This document shows positions 1 through 7,717 of a stretch of 42,730 nt of DNA, piece by piece. Source of the stretch: Treponema sp. Lineage in GTDB: Bacteria > Spirochaetota > Spirochaetia > Treponematales > Treponemataceae. The position numbers were made by a program, and so were the translations under genes. How positions within the stretch are numbered: the first letter of the stretch is position 1; each line of letters opens with the position of its first letter. The DNA is taken from the NCBI GenBank assembly GCA_022510905.1, contig JAFLSN010000020.1, forward strand, positions 1 to 42,730, given 5' to 3'. Below the pieces are notes generated by a model. It made no database searches. It saw only the letters and a list, made by a program, of their open reading frames with translations, and was not told the origin of the DNA.

Positions 1-12
1 ATGCTGTTTGAG

Positions 13-678
13 TCACGGGGGGGGGGTATATTGTCCACCCAATACCCAGAATCCTTTGTTCTCCACAGTTTCCCGATATGTGGTGCGGTTGCTCTCCTCG
101 CGCTGGAAGTTGCTGTTGATGCACGCGGCGGAGTATTTCTGCGGGAAAAGCAGATAATATTTGAGCGCGTCAAGCAGTTCATTGTTGAATTTGCGCAGCG
201 AGCGTAGACTGTGCAGAGGCCGCTTTGCGTCCATGTAGGTGACGAGCAGAACCTCAATCGTCTCAAAGAGATTCGTGTAATGCAGGTACAGGTTTCTTGT
301 CTTGAAGAATTCGTCCGACGAGTAATGATACTCTGCGAACGCCGCAATCACCATTTCAGGCTTCGGATGATATTTCAGATAGCGTTTGAGCGAATAGTAC
401 ATCTCCACCGCGGTTGAGCCGCCGAGCGCAAGGTTGTATGCGTTCTCGCAAAGACCGTTCGGATTGACTGCGGCCTTAGTGCGCGAGTCGCCGAGAAAAA
501 TGATTTCCTGCCTGTCGCTTTTTGCGCGGATATAGTCGTTTTGCTGCTCCCAGTACGGAAAGTCGCTGTCCATGTACGTCCACTGTACGCGCCACAGCAA
601 GACCCAGCGGAACGCCGCCATGAGCGCAATCAGTAAAAATCCCGCGATGAAAAACTTTGCGTAACGGTCTGCGTTCAT
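13..678 (-). CDS. SGNH/GDSL-like membrane-anchored protein, C-terminus broken at a poly-C(G) tract
   Basis: The protein begins with an N-terminal membrane segment (about residues 8-30) followed by an extracytoplasmic domain. The motif FLGDSR (serine at residue 65) matches block I of SGNH/GDSL hydrolases, and NLALGGSTAVEM looks like the next glycine block. Such anchored SGNH proteins often act as O-acyl or O-acetyl transferases on surface polymers; no substrate can be named here. The frame ends at a TGA just after a run of ten C on the coding strand, at about 221 residues, whereas related proteins are usually 300 residues or more. One base more or one base less in the run reopens the frame to the window edge. 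ATG 678 was chosen; a GTG lies two codons upstream. It follows the 78-residue membrane protein gene by about 14 bases, probably as one operon. Family call moderate, exact function unknown. Confidence 0.6.
   Translation of the reverse strand: MNADRYAKFFIAGFLLIALMAAFRWVLLWRVQWTYMDSDFPYWEQQNDYIRAKSDRQEIIFLGDSRTKAAVNPNGLCENAYNLALGGSTAVEMYYSLKRYLKYHPKPEMVIAAFAEYHYSSDEFFKTRNLYLHYTNLFETIEVLLVTYMDAKRPLHSLRSLRKFNNELLDALKYYLLFPQKYSAACINSNFQREESNRTTYRETVENKGFWVLGGQYTPPP
17..26. repeat. Homopolymeric G10 tract inside the SGNH-like gene
   Basis: Ten consecutive G on the + strand (C on the coding strand) lie inside the reading frame of the SGNH-like gene. At ten bases the frame stops at once with TGA; nine or eleven bases would leave an open frame to the window edge. 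This is either a slipped-strand switch or a length-call error in the assembly. Confidence 0.8.
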
Positions 679-692
679 ATTCACAGCCCGTT

Positions 693-929
693 TTATTTTG
701 CTTGTGATGCTTCGGCTTCTTTTGCGGCCAGTTCCTCTTTTTTGGCCTCGTTTTTATCTTTGATGTCAGCTATTCCTATGAATATTGCGACCAGCCCCAC
801 AAAGGCAGAAAGCACCGGGGCACAGCCTTTTAAAAACGCTATGATATAGGCTCCCCATGCAAGTCCCAGTGGCAGGCAGGCAAATACACAGAACGCAATC
901 AATATGATTCCAACAATCAATGCTACCAT
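693..929 (-). CDS. Small two-helix membrane protein, unknown function
   Basis: A 78-residue protein. Residues 1-22 and about 27-53 form two hydrophobic segments rich in G, A, I and L, followed by a highly charged C-terminal tail of K, E and A (about 56-78) likely to be a cytoplasmic helix. A GGGAG Shine-Dalgarno lies about 14 bases upstream of the ATG. The stop codon lies 14 bases before the ATG of the SGNH-like gene, so the two are probably co-transcribed. I do not recognise a named family. The composition resembles small holin-like or scaffold membrane proteins, but that is only a resemblance. Confidence 0.6.
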   Translation of the reverse strand: MVALIVGIILIAFCVFACLPLGLAWGAYIIAFLKGCAPVLSAFVGLVAIFIGIADIKDKNEAKKEELAAKEAEASQAK

Positions 930-1254
930 AAAAAATCAATCTCCCGTGGCAAGCTGTGCGGACACAGCTCCAGAATTGCAGAAAGCAGAATATTTTAAGC
1001 TTTCGTCTGCGGCGCGTTCATCTTGATGAGCGGTGATGAACATTTGCTAGCGTGTTCCAGTATCACACAGAATGCCGGAAAGGTCAACGGCTTGGCTTTG
1101 TTGAATTAAAGCCATGTTCCAGTGGGGCTGCAACCTCAGAGTGCGGCAGACTTGCAAATTGTAGTTGTGACCCGTTCGCTAGTGGTGAATGCGGCAGAAA
1201 TCTACGAAAAATGTGGGTTTTGAAAGGCTTTGGAAGAGCTGCTTTGAATTTTCT
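930..1254. other. Intergenic region between divergent genes
   Basis: No credible gene is seen. A perfect 7-bp stem (AGCTGTG / CACAGCT) with a CGGA loop sits at 952-969, in the leader region of the left-going small membrane gene; neither side has a T run, so it is not a terminator. The rest shows no promoter I would defend on the minus strand. Confidence 0.5.
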
Positions 1255-1282
1255 TTGACTATTGGCACATCTGTGTTATACT
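1255..1282 (+). promoter_or_regulatory. Sigma-70-type promoter of the endo-arabinanase gene
   Basis: TTGACT (1255-1260), a 16-bp spacer and TATACT (1277-1282). The predicted start of transcription near 1289 leaves a leader of about 42 nt before the ATG at 1331. Confidence 0.7.
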
Positions 1283-1301
1283 GTATCAAAAGAAGCTAAA
1301 C

Positions 1302-1313
1302 TATATCAATTTT
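1302..1313 (+). promoter_or_regulatory. 12-bp element TATATCAATTTT, shared with the transporter promoter (possible operator)
   Basis: TATATCAATTTT lies here in the leader of the endo-arabinanase gene and again at 3222-3233, directly upstream of the -35 box of the binding-protein gene. Both copies are preceded by a TCAA/TTCAA-containing A-rich stretch. It may be the target of the AraC regulator at 10056, but the two copies sit at different distances from their promoters, so this is tentative. Confidence 0.3.
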
Positions 1314-1330
1314 TTATGGAAGGTAAATCT

Positions 1331-3133
1331 ATGGATGTGAACAAGAAGATTGCCGCGGTGCTGGCGGCTGCCTGCTGCTCTGCTGCGATGGTATTTGCGG
1401 CAAGCCGGGATGTTGATAAAGAGGTGTTTTCAAAATATGCCGCTAAGACTGGAGGTGCGCAGAGCGAGTGGGGGGCGCTCAACTGCCATGACCCCAAGAT
1501 TTTTCAGGACGATGACGGTACCTATTACGTGTATTCTACAGATGCGGCCATAGGTGGTGCCGGCCAAAAAGGACTCCAGATTCGTTCTTCAAAAGACCTC
1601 GTGCACTGGACAAGTCACTCAAGTTCCGCGATTGGTCGGAACTGGGACAGAACATGGCTCAAGTGGGTGAATCTGACCAATGCCAACGCTTCATCTTGGG
1701 CGCCCACGGTCATAAAACAGAACGGGCTTTACTATATGTTCCATGGCATCATTACCGATTCTCGCAATCCAGGCTACCCGGATGCGGCCATCACTCTTGC
1801 GATTGCATCTAATCCGCTCGGGCCGTTCTTTCCGGCGGCGCAGGCGGCCAAGAAAAATTCTGATATCGGAAAGGTGCTCAAACAGCTTGGCGTTTCGTAT
1901 AAGCAATCAAACCTTGTGCGGTACTGCTACTACGACCGCAGCTACGATCTTGACGCTGACGAAAGCGTCACCGACTTGCCCATGTACAACACCGGTACAT
2001 ACGACACGCAGAACGAAACAGACAGCGACTTCAATTCCATGAGCTATGGATTTGGCTGCATTGACCCCGAGTTTATTATAGACGTTTCAACCGGTAAGCT
2101 TATGACATATACTGTGGGTTCCCGCACGTGCTACGGGCTTACCTACGGTTCATGGAAAGGCGGAATCGCGCTCATGTATGTTGATTCAGTCTCGCTCAAG
2201 CCTGTTGACCGCGACGGCAAAGAGCTGGACGACCCCGCCGATTCTGTTGAAGGAGCGTTCGGTGTTGCCATTGGTGGCGGATACGGTGCGGCTTACGAAG
2301 GCGCTCAGGTGATTTACAATTCTGAAAACGGCTGGTACTATCTTTTTGTGTCCATGGGAGACCTCGACTGGGATTACCGCGTGGGCGTGGGCCGCAGCAA
2401 AAATGTGGCAGGGCCGTACCTTGATGCGAGTGGCGCTTCCATGCTTTTGGGGCCAATGAACGCGAACGAATTCCATGCCATAGGTGGCAAAATCATGGGT
2501 GCATACGAGCTCAAAGACGGCTACAGTTTCCGTGCGCAGGGCGGCGAAAGCATATTGCGCACTAACGATGGAAAGATTGTTATGGCCACCCATGCCCGCA
2601 CAAACTTTTTGCCGGGTTATTTCTTCTTCCTTCAGATTCACCAGATGTTCTTTACAAAAGACGGCTGGCCCGTGCTGAATGGCAACGAATATTATAACGA
2701 CTACAACGGCAAAGATGAATCGCTTGCGGCGCTCACTGTGTCCGACATTGCAGGTACATACGATGCAATTCTTACGGAACGCGGCACTGAGCAGGATCTG
2801 TACAAGCATTTCGCGGCAGACGCGGCTCATAATATTTCCTTAAAAGATGGCATTCCAACCAAGTCAAAGGATTTGACCCTGAATGCTGATGGCACTATCG
2901 GTGGCAAAAACTACGGTGGTACCTGGACTCTTGGCTCGGACGGTTGCACTGTGACCTTTGAGCTGAAAGACGGAGCGGGCAACGCGATCGGTACCTTTAC
3001 CGGTTACGTGCTCAATGCCGTGGACTGGAGCCGCAAAAAGGGCAACAACCGCCGTACCGTCACTTTTACTACCATTGATGCCACAACCACCGGTGAGTTT
3101 TTCTGGGGTAATCGGCGCGACGGTAAAAAATAA
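1331..3133 (+). CDS. Secreted endo-arabinanase, GH43 (arabinan endo-1,5-alpha-L-arabinosidase)
   Basis: A 600-residue exported glycosidase predicted to cut alpha-1,5-arabinan outside the cytoplasm. Residues 1-24 form a signal peptide (basic N-terminus, alanine-rich core, VFAAS cleavage region). The five-bladed GH43 propeller shows the catalytic base in NCHDP (D54), the WAP blade motif (123-125), the pKa-modulating Asp in GCIDPEF (D245) and the catalytic acid in AYEGAQ (E323). About residues 495-600 form a C-terminal beta-barrel with the LNADGTIGG...GGTWTL pattern of the GH43 C-terminal domain found in two-domain arabinanases. ATG 1331 was chosen because GGAAGG (1318-1323) precedes it and the promoter lies upstream; the longer frame from 1262 would start inside the promoter. 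It is first in the arabinan locus, before the importer. Confidence 0.88.
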   Translation: MDVNKKIAAVLAAACCSAAMVFAASRDVDKEVFSKYAAKTGGAQSEWGALNCHDPKIFQDDDGTYYVYSTDAAIGGAGQKGLQIRSSKDLVHWTSHSSSAIGRNWDRTWLKWVNLTNANASSWAPTVIKQNGLYYMFHGIITDSRNPGYPDAAITLAIASNPLGPFFPAAQAAKKNSDIGKVLKQLGVSYKQSNLVRYCYYDRSYDLDADESVTDLPMYNTGTYDTQNETDSDFNSMSYGFGCIDPEFIIDVSTGKLMTYTVGSRTCYGLTYGSWKGGIALMYVDSVSLKPVDRDGKELDDPADSVEGAFGVAIGGGYGAAYEGAQVIYNSENGWYYLFVSMGDLDWDYRVGVGRSKNVAGPYLDASGASMLLGPMNANEFHAIGGKIMGAYELKDGYSFRAQGGESILRTNDGKIVMATHARTNFLPGYFFFLQIHQMFFTKDGWPVLNGNEYYNDYNGKDESLAALTVSDIAGTYDAILTERGTEQDLYKHFAADAAHNISLKDGIPTKSKDLTLNADGTIGGKNYGGTWTLGSDGCTVTFELKDGAGNAIGTFTGYVLNAVDWSRKKGNNRRTVTFTTIDATTTGEFFWGNRRDGKK

Positions 3134-3147
3134 AGGTTTTTGTTTGC

Positions 3148-3190
3148 AAAGCTGAATTCTGATCCATGCTGTGGGTGAAAATTCAGCTTT
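3148..3190. other. 11-bp perfect stem-loop after the endo-arabinanase gene
   Basis: AAAGCTGAATT (3148-3158) pairs with AATTCAGCTTT (3180-3190) around a 21-nt loop. No T run follows on the + strand, so it is not a textbook intrinsic terminator. It may protect the mRNA 3' end or act with a factor. Confidence 0.5.
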
Positions 3191-3221
3191 GGTCTGCAAT
3201 ATGGTTCAAGAAAAAAAGATT

Positions 3222-3233
3222 TATATCAATTTT
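3222..3233 (+). promoter_or_regulatory. Second copy of the 12-bp TATATCAATTTT element
   Basis: Ends one base before the -35 box of the binding-protein promoter, a usual place for an AraC-family activator. See the first copy at 1302-1313. Confidence 0.35.
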
Positions 3234-3234
3234 C

Positions 3235-3263
3235 TTGACAGCTGTAAATGGTGGGTGTACAAT
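3235..3263 (+). promoter_or_regulatory. Promoter of the sugar ABC importer operon
   Basis: TTGACA (3235-3240), a 17-bp spacer and TACAAT (3258-3263): near-consensus. The predicted leader before ATG 3313 is about 43 nt. Confidence 0.8.
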
Positions 3264-3312
3264 TTAAGTACATGCACGAAACATGGTTTTCTTTATTTTA
3301 GGAGGAACTTTC

Positions 3313-4629
3313 ATGAAGAAGATTGTAGGAGCGGTATTGGGTGTGCTCATGTGCGCCGCTGCCGCATTCGCTGACGAAATCACTTTGATGAACTATGCAC
3401 AGCCACAGGAAGTGGCAATTCTTAAGAAGGTGATTGATCGTTTTCACGAGCGCCATCCCGGTACCAAAGTAAAATTCATTTCGGTAACAGGTGATGAATA
3501 CCAGGCAAAAATCCAGGCCGCACTTGCTGCCAATTCATTGCCGGACGTGTTTTACCTTGGCCCCGAGTCCGTGCGCCAGTATGTAGATAACGGCAAAGTT
3601 CTTGACCTTTCCCCCTACGTAAAGAATGTTGAAGGCATTGATTTTGACGATCTTTATCCTAGCGCTGTCAGTTCATACCGCTATGACGGCAAATTCCTGG
3701 GTCAAGGTGATTCTATCTGGGCGCTCCCCAAAGATTTTGGTCCGTTCGCTTTTGCCTACAACAAGACCCTGTTCCAGAAATACGGCATTCCGCTTCCGAG
3801 CAAAACCAAGCCGTACACTTGGGATGAATTCATCGATGTGTGTAAAAAGCTCACCCGCGACACCAATGGCGATGGCCAGAACGACACTTTTGGTACCGGC
3901 CTGAACGTGCACTGGGCGTTCATTCAGTTTGTGTGGGGAAATGGCTCTGACTTCCTTGATTCCACAAAAACCAAAGTGAACATTACCGATCCCAAATTTG
4001 TGGAGGCTCTCCAATTCTGGGCCGACATGACTTTGAAATATGAAGTGACTCCAAGCGCAACACAGGCTCAGTCTCTCGACACCTACCAGCGCTGGCTCAA
4101 GGGTGAAATGGGCTTTTTCCCCGCCGGAACTTGGGATATTGCCGCGTTCAACAATCCCGAAGTTCTCAATTTTGACTATGACATCATTCCGTGGCCTGTG
4201 CACACGAGCGCCAACAAGACTGCCACATATCGCGGCGGTGTAGGCTGGGCCGTGTCTGCCACTGCCAAAAACCCAAAAGCCGCAGCCGAGCTTGCCCTGT
4301 ATCTTTCTGCCGATAAAGAAGCCAATGAGATGTACTGCGATCTTGACCTGCAAATTCCGAACCTCCGCTCTCTTGCAGACCGCTACGTGAACAAGCCAGG
4401 CAATCCTGCCAACCGCCAGGAATTCATCAACATCATTTCTGAGACTGGACGCGCATGGCCGTTTGACTATACATACAACCGTGTGTGGTATGACAATTTC
4501 TATGTTGGAATCCAGAAAGTGCTCGATGGTAAAATGACTGCCAAAGAATACTGTGAAAAAATGGAACCAAAGCTGCAAAAGGACCTTGATAAGGCGCTTG
4601 CACGCGCCCGCCAGAATCGGGCAAAATAG
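3313..4629 (+). CDS. Sugar ABC transporter substrate-binding protein (CUT1 type)
   Basis: A 438-residue periplasmic binding protein of the family 1 extracellular solute-binding group, expected to capture arabino-oligosaccharides released by the neighbouring arabinanases. Residues 1-21 form a signal peptide with an AFA|DE cleavage site; the VLMC before it is a poor lipobox, so a soluble periplasmic form is more likely than a lipoprotein. Family signs are the DEITLMNY start, KVIDRFHERHPG helix, LAANSLPDVFYLG, the DTNGDGQNDTFG loop and the ...GEMGFFPAGTWDI segment. AGGAGG (3300-3305) fixes the start at ATG 3313 rather than the upstream in-frame ATG at 3283. It leads the importer operon; a hairpin with T run follows, suggesting that it is made in excess over the permeases. 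Confidence 0.9.
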   Translation: MKKIVGAVLGVLMCAAAAFADEITLMNYAQPQEVAILKKVIDRFHERHPGTKVKFISVTGDEYQAKIQAALAANSLPDVFYLGPESVRQYVDNGKVLDLSPYVKNVEGIDFDDLYPSAVSSYRYDGKFLGQGDSIWALPKDFGPFAFAYNKTLFQKYGIPLPSKTKPYTWDEFIDVCKKLTRDTNGDGQNDTFGTGLNVHWAFIQFVWGNGSDFLDSTKTKVNITDPKFVEALQFWADMTLKYEVTPSATQAQSLDTYQRWLKGEMGFFPAGTWDIAAFNNPEVLNFDYDIIPWPVHTSANKTATYRGGVGWAVSATAKNPKAAAELALYLSADKEANEMYCDLDLQIPNLRSLADRYVNKPGNPANRQEFINIISETGRAWPFDYTYNRVWYDNFYVGIQKVLDGKMTAKEYCEKMEPKLQKDLDKALARARQNRAK

Positions 4630-4646
4630 CCGTTCGGCTGAATACG

Positions 4647-4685
4647 CCCGCATGTCTTTCCACAGGGCATGCGGGTGCTTTTTTT
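4647..4685 (+). terminator. Intrinsic terminator/attenuator between binding protein and permease genes
   Basis: CCCGCATG (4647-4654) pairs with CATGCGGG (4668-4675), followed by TGC and seven T (4679-4685). The next Shine-Dalgarno AAGGAG starts at 4692, so readthrough rather than a new promoter probably feeds the permeases. Confidence 0.8.
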
Positions 4686-4704
4686 GTGGTTAAGGAGTTT
4701 CTTG

Positions 4705-5649
4705 ATGGCTAACACAGCATTGACTAAAAAGAAAAGGTGGAATGATGAAGCTATGGCTGGTTTGATTTTTGTCTTGCCACCTATTATCGGCTTTCTTCTG
4801 TTTACAGCAGGACCATTCCTTTTTTCTATCTTCGCGAGCTTTACCAGTTGGGATTCAATGACTGACTTGACTGGCCTGTTTAAGATGGACAAGGTTGAGC
4901 GCGAATTCTTTTACATTGGATTTGAAAATTACAAAGAACTTTTTACTGATATAGATTTCTGGAAATCGCTCTGGAATACGCTTGTGTATATGATAGGTAT
5001 TCCGCTTGGCATTTTGTGGGCGTTTTCATTGGCGCTTTCGTTCAACAAGCAGTTGCCGGGTGTTAAAGTTTACCGCGTTATCTACTATATTCCGGTGGTG
5101 TCTTCTATAGTTGCTGTATCTCTGTTGTGGAGCTGGCTCTATAATGGGGACTATGGTTTGCTTAACCAGGCGCTCCGTGCAGTGGGTATTGAAGGTCCTA
5201 ACTGGCTCCAGAACGCACACACCGTAAAACCTGCCATCATGGTAATGTGCGTGTGGCGTGGTGTGGGCAATACGGCTCTGCTGTATTTGGGCGGCCTGCA
5301 AAACCTGCCTAAGTCTTATTATGAGGCTGCTTATATCGACGGTGCCAACGGCTGGACTATTTTCCGCAAAATCACTTGGCCGCTGATGCAGCCTATTACA
5401 TTCTATATAGTTATCACGGGCATTATCGGTGGGGCCCAGATGATTGTTGAGCCACAGATTATGGCTCCGGCTGGTGGTCCTGATTACAGCGCTGCAACCA
5501 TTGTATTCTACATATGGCAAAAGGCATTCGGTTCTGCTGATGCCAAGGGCTATGCGTGTGCCGCTGCCTGGGTGCTCGCCGTGATTATCTTTGTGGTTAC
5601 GGCCATCCAATTCAAGCTTTCACCTTCAAGCGAAAACTATCTGGAGTAG
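4705..5649 (+). CDS. Sugar ABC transporter permease, MalF-like
   Basis: A 314-residue inner-membrane permease of the CUT1 family with about six membrane segments (first at about 17-38). The cytoplasmic EAA loop that docks the ATPase is clear: YYEAAYIDGANGW...ITWPLMQP (about residues 209-234). ATG 4705 follows AAGGAG (4692-4697) by seven bases; an in-frame upstream ATG at 4669 lies inside the terminator hairpin and is rejected. It is separated by three bases from the second permease gene. The ATPase subunit is not in this window, as is common for CUT1 systems that share an MsmK/MsiK-type ATPase. Confidence 0.9.
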   Translation: MANTALTKKKRWNDEAMAGLIFVLPPIIGFLLFTAGPFLFSIFASFTSWDSMTDLTGLFKMDKVEREFFYIGFENYKELFTDIDFWKSLWNTLVYMIGIPLGILWAFSLALSFNKQLPGVKVYRVIYYIPVVSSIVAVSLLWSWLYNGDYGLLNQALRAVGIEGPNWLQNAHTVKPAIMVMCVWRGVGNTALLYLGGLQNLPKSYYEAAYIDGANGWTIFRKITWPLMQPITFYIVITGIIGGAQMIVEPQIMAPAGGPDYSAATIVFYIWQKAFGSADAKGYACAAAWVLAVIIFVVTAIQFKLSPSSENYLE

Positions 5650-5652
5650 ACT

Positions 5653-6537
5653 ATGGCAAACGATTTTGTTACGACTAAAAATAACTATGGCTCCAAAAAA
5701 CGCAACGAAACTGCATCAAATACGCTTGTGTATGTGTTTCTTACGCTGGGTGCCTTTATAATGATTATTCCGCTGTGGTGGATGTTTATTTCTTCGCTCA
5801 AGACCAAAGGACAGTTTTTGGTAACGCAGCTCTCGCTTGCCATGCCAAAAAATCCGCAATGGACAAACTACACGCAGCGTGTCTGGCAGATGGAACCGCA
5901 CTTGCAGCGCGGTGTGGTTAACTCGGCCATCATTGCGGCGAGCACGATTGTGATAGGAACGTTTGTTTCTTCATTGGCGGCGTTTTCTTATGCAAAACTT
6001 CGTTTTCCCGGAAAAGACAAACTGTTCCTTGCTGAACTGGCCACACTCATGATTCCGTTTTCAATCATCATGATTCCGCAGTTCATCATTTATGCAAAAA
6101 TCGGCTGGCTTGATACTTGGCTTCCGCTTATCATTCCAGGTATGCTTGGGAACGTGGGTATGATTTTCTTCCTTAAACAGTATATGTCTGGCATTCCTAC
6201 GTCAATGATAGAATCGGCCCGTATCGATGGTGCAGGATTTTTGAGGATTTTCTGGTCAATCATGCTGCCAAATGCAAAGCCTGCAATTGCGGCGCAGGCA
6301 ATCCTGTGGTTCATGGGTGCATGGAATGACTATTTTGCACCGAGTATCTACCTGAATGACCCCAACAAACTTACGGTGCAGGTTATGATTTCTAAACTCA
6401 ATGCAATGTATGCCATTCAGACGGATTATCCGCTGCTGTTGGCAGCATCGGTGCTGGCATTGCTTCCCGTGCTCATTGTGTTTATGATTTTCCAGAAACA
6501 GATTATTGCTTCGGTGGCAATGACAGGTTTGAAATAA
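5653..6537 (+). CDS. Sugar ABC transporter permease, MalG-like
   Basis: A 294-residue partner permease with about six membrane segments. The EAA loop reads MIESARIDGAGFLRIFW then MLPNAKP, ahead of the typical WFMGAWNDYFAP stretch of MalG-type proteins. The start ATG follows the previous stop by three bases, and GGAG (5643-5646) inside the previous gene serves as Shine-Dalgarno, so translation is probably coupled. It should form a heterodimer with the 4705-5649 product. It ends upstream of two hairpins, the second a strong terminator-like structure. Confidence 0.9.
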   Translation: MANDFVTTKNNYGSKKRNETASNTLVYVFLTLGAFIMIIPLWWMFISSLKTKGQFLVTQLSLAMPKNPQWTNYTQRVWQMEPHLQRGVVNSAIIAASTIVIGTFVSSLAAFSYAKLRFPGKDKLFLAELATLMIPFSIIMIPQFIIYAKIGWLDTWLPLIIPGMLGNVGMIFFLKQYMSGIPTSMIESARIDGAGFLRIFWSIMLPNAKPAIAAQAILWFMGAWNDYFAPSIYLNDPNKLTVQVMISKLNAMYAIQTDYPLLLAASVLALLPVLIVFMIFQKQIIASVAMTGLK

Positions 6538-6567
6538 AACGCCAATGCGCTTTTTATTTTGAGCTAT

Positions 6568-6605
6568 TGAGGATGTACTTTGTCTTGTGGCAAGGTTCAT
6601 CCTCA
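6568..6605 (+). other. Stem-loop after the second permease gene
   Basis: TGAGGATG (6568-6575) pairs with CATCCTCA (6598-6605) around a 22-nt loop. No T run follows directly. It precedes the stronger hairpin at 6640 and may stabilise the upstream mRNA. Confidence 0.45.
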
Positions 6606-6639
6606 GCTTTGTTTACTTGACTTATGGTGTTTTTGTTTT

Positions 6640-6668
6640 GGCTCCTGAAATGTCAGGAGCCTTTTTTT
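6640..6668 (+). terminator. Strong intrinsic terminator/attenuator before the cytoplasmic GH43 gene
   Basis: GGCTCCTGA (6640-6648), loop AATG, TCAGGAGCC (6653-6661), then seven T (6662-6668). The Shine-Dalgarno region of the next gene starts immediately after. I see no promoter between it and ATG 6682, so the next gene seems to depend on readthrough. Confidence 0.85.
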
Positions 6669-6681
6669 ACGAGGTTTATAT

Positions 6682-7581
6682 ATGGCATTGTTGCAGATTT
6701 ATGGCGGTGAAGGTGTCCACGACCCGGTGATTGCAAAAGAAAACGGTGTGTACTACTGTTTTTCAACACATGGCCTTGTGCGTACTTCCCTTGACCTTTG
6801 CCATTGGGTGCGTGCACCTTCTGTATTCCAGAAAAATCCTCCATGGGTGGCGCATACTGTTCCTAAAAATAAAAATGATATCTGGGCTCCCGAGCTGGTG
6901 TACAGAAATGGCATGTGGCGGCTGTATTATGCGGTTTCTACTTTTGGAAAACGCCGCTCTGCAATCGGTCTTGCGGAAAATAAAACGCTTGACGCGGCTT
7001 CACCTGATTTTGGCTGGCATGACAGGGGTGCCGTTATCACTTCGACCGAAAAAAGCAATTTTAATGCCATTGATCCTGCCGTATGCGCGGACTGCACCGG
7101 GCAGGACTGGTTTTTGTTTGGTTCGTTTTGGGGCGGGCTCATGCTTCTTCCGCTTTTGAGTGATGGTACCATACCCAGGGCTGAAAAACCACTTTGTGTC
7201 GCCACACGGAATACTGACCCTAACCCTGTTGAAGGGGGCTTTTTGTTTTTGCACGATGACTGGTACTATCTGTTTGTGTCGCACGACTTTTGCTGTCGTG
7301 GGACTGCAAGTTCATACCATATTGTAGTGGGACGCTCCAAAAGTATTACTGGTCCGTTCATTGACCGCATAGGTGTTGCCATGGATGAAGGCGGTGGCAC
7401 CACGCTGCGCGATGGTTTTAGCCATGAGCGTTGGGCCGGGCCTGGGCATAATTCAATCTTTCGGGATGACGATGGTTCTGTGTATTTGGTTTATCATGCC
7501 TATGACCGCCTTAACAATGGCGAACCGGTTTTACAGATTGAACCGCTTATGTGGCAGGACGGATGGCCTGTTGTTTCTTGA
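6682..7581 (+). CDS. Cytoplasmic GH43 arabinanase / alpha-L-arabinofuranosidase
   Basis: A 299-residue single-domain GH43 enzyme without a signal peptide, so it should act inside the cell on imported arabino-oligosaccharides. GH43 marks are HDP (D14, catalytic base), IWAPELVY (68-75), AIDPAV (D131, pKa modulator), NPVEGGF (E184, catalytic acid) and GPGHNSIF (H256, the conserved metal/active-site His of arabinan-active members). The ending QDGWPVVS is typical of the family. The ATG follows a weak ACGAGG site after the terminator-like hairpin. Endo against exo action and chain-length preference cannot be read from sequence; the location favours an exo or oligosaccharide-degrading role. Confidence 0.85.
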   Translation: MALLQIYGGEGVHDPVIAKENGVYYCFSTHGLVRTSLDLCHWVRAPSVFQKNPPWVAHTVPKNKNDIWAPELVYRNGMWRLYYAVSTFGKRRSAIGLAENKTLDAASPDFGWHDRGAVITSTEKSNFNAIDPAVCADCTGQDWFLFGSFWGGLMLLPLLSDGTIPRAEKPLCVATRNTDPNPVEGGFLFLHDDWYYLFVSHDFCCRGTASSYHIVVGRSKSITGPFIDRIGVAMDEGGGTTLRDGFSHERWAGPGHNSIFRDDDGSVYLVYHAYDRLNNGEPVLQIEPLMWQDGWPVVS

Positions 7582-7584
7582 TGC

Positions 7585-7630
7585 AATACCCTCGGGGTGT
7601 GCGTGCGGCATACTTTCCAAGGGTATTTTT
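7585..7630 (+). terminator. Likely terminator at the end of the arabinan operon
   Basis: AATACCCT (7585-7592) pairs with AGGGTATT (7620-7627), running into TTTTT (7626-7630). The loop is long (27 nt). The GH127 gene converges from the other side. A small GGGC-GCAA-GCCC hairpin near 7701-7712 lies just past the GH127 stop. Confidence 0.5.
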
Positions 7631-7717
7631 GTGAATGAGCTGCCACCTGTGGCCCACTGTGCCGTGTGCCGCAGGGCAGTATTTCTTTTTGAATGTGTCG
7701 GGGCTTGCGCCCGCTTG

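Noticed and set aside
3148..3190. Intrinsic terminator after the endo-arabinanase gene
   Set aside because: The stem is perfect, but no T run follows on the + strand; kept only as a stem-loop.
3673..4653. 326-residue minus-strand frame opposite the binding-protein gene
   Set aside because: Shadow of a gene with a signal peptide, Shine-Dalgarno and clear family; the opposite frame shows no recognisable domain.
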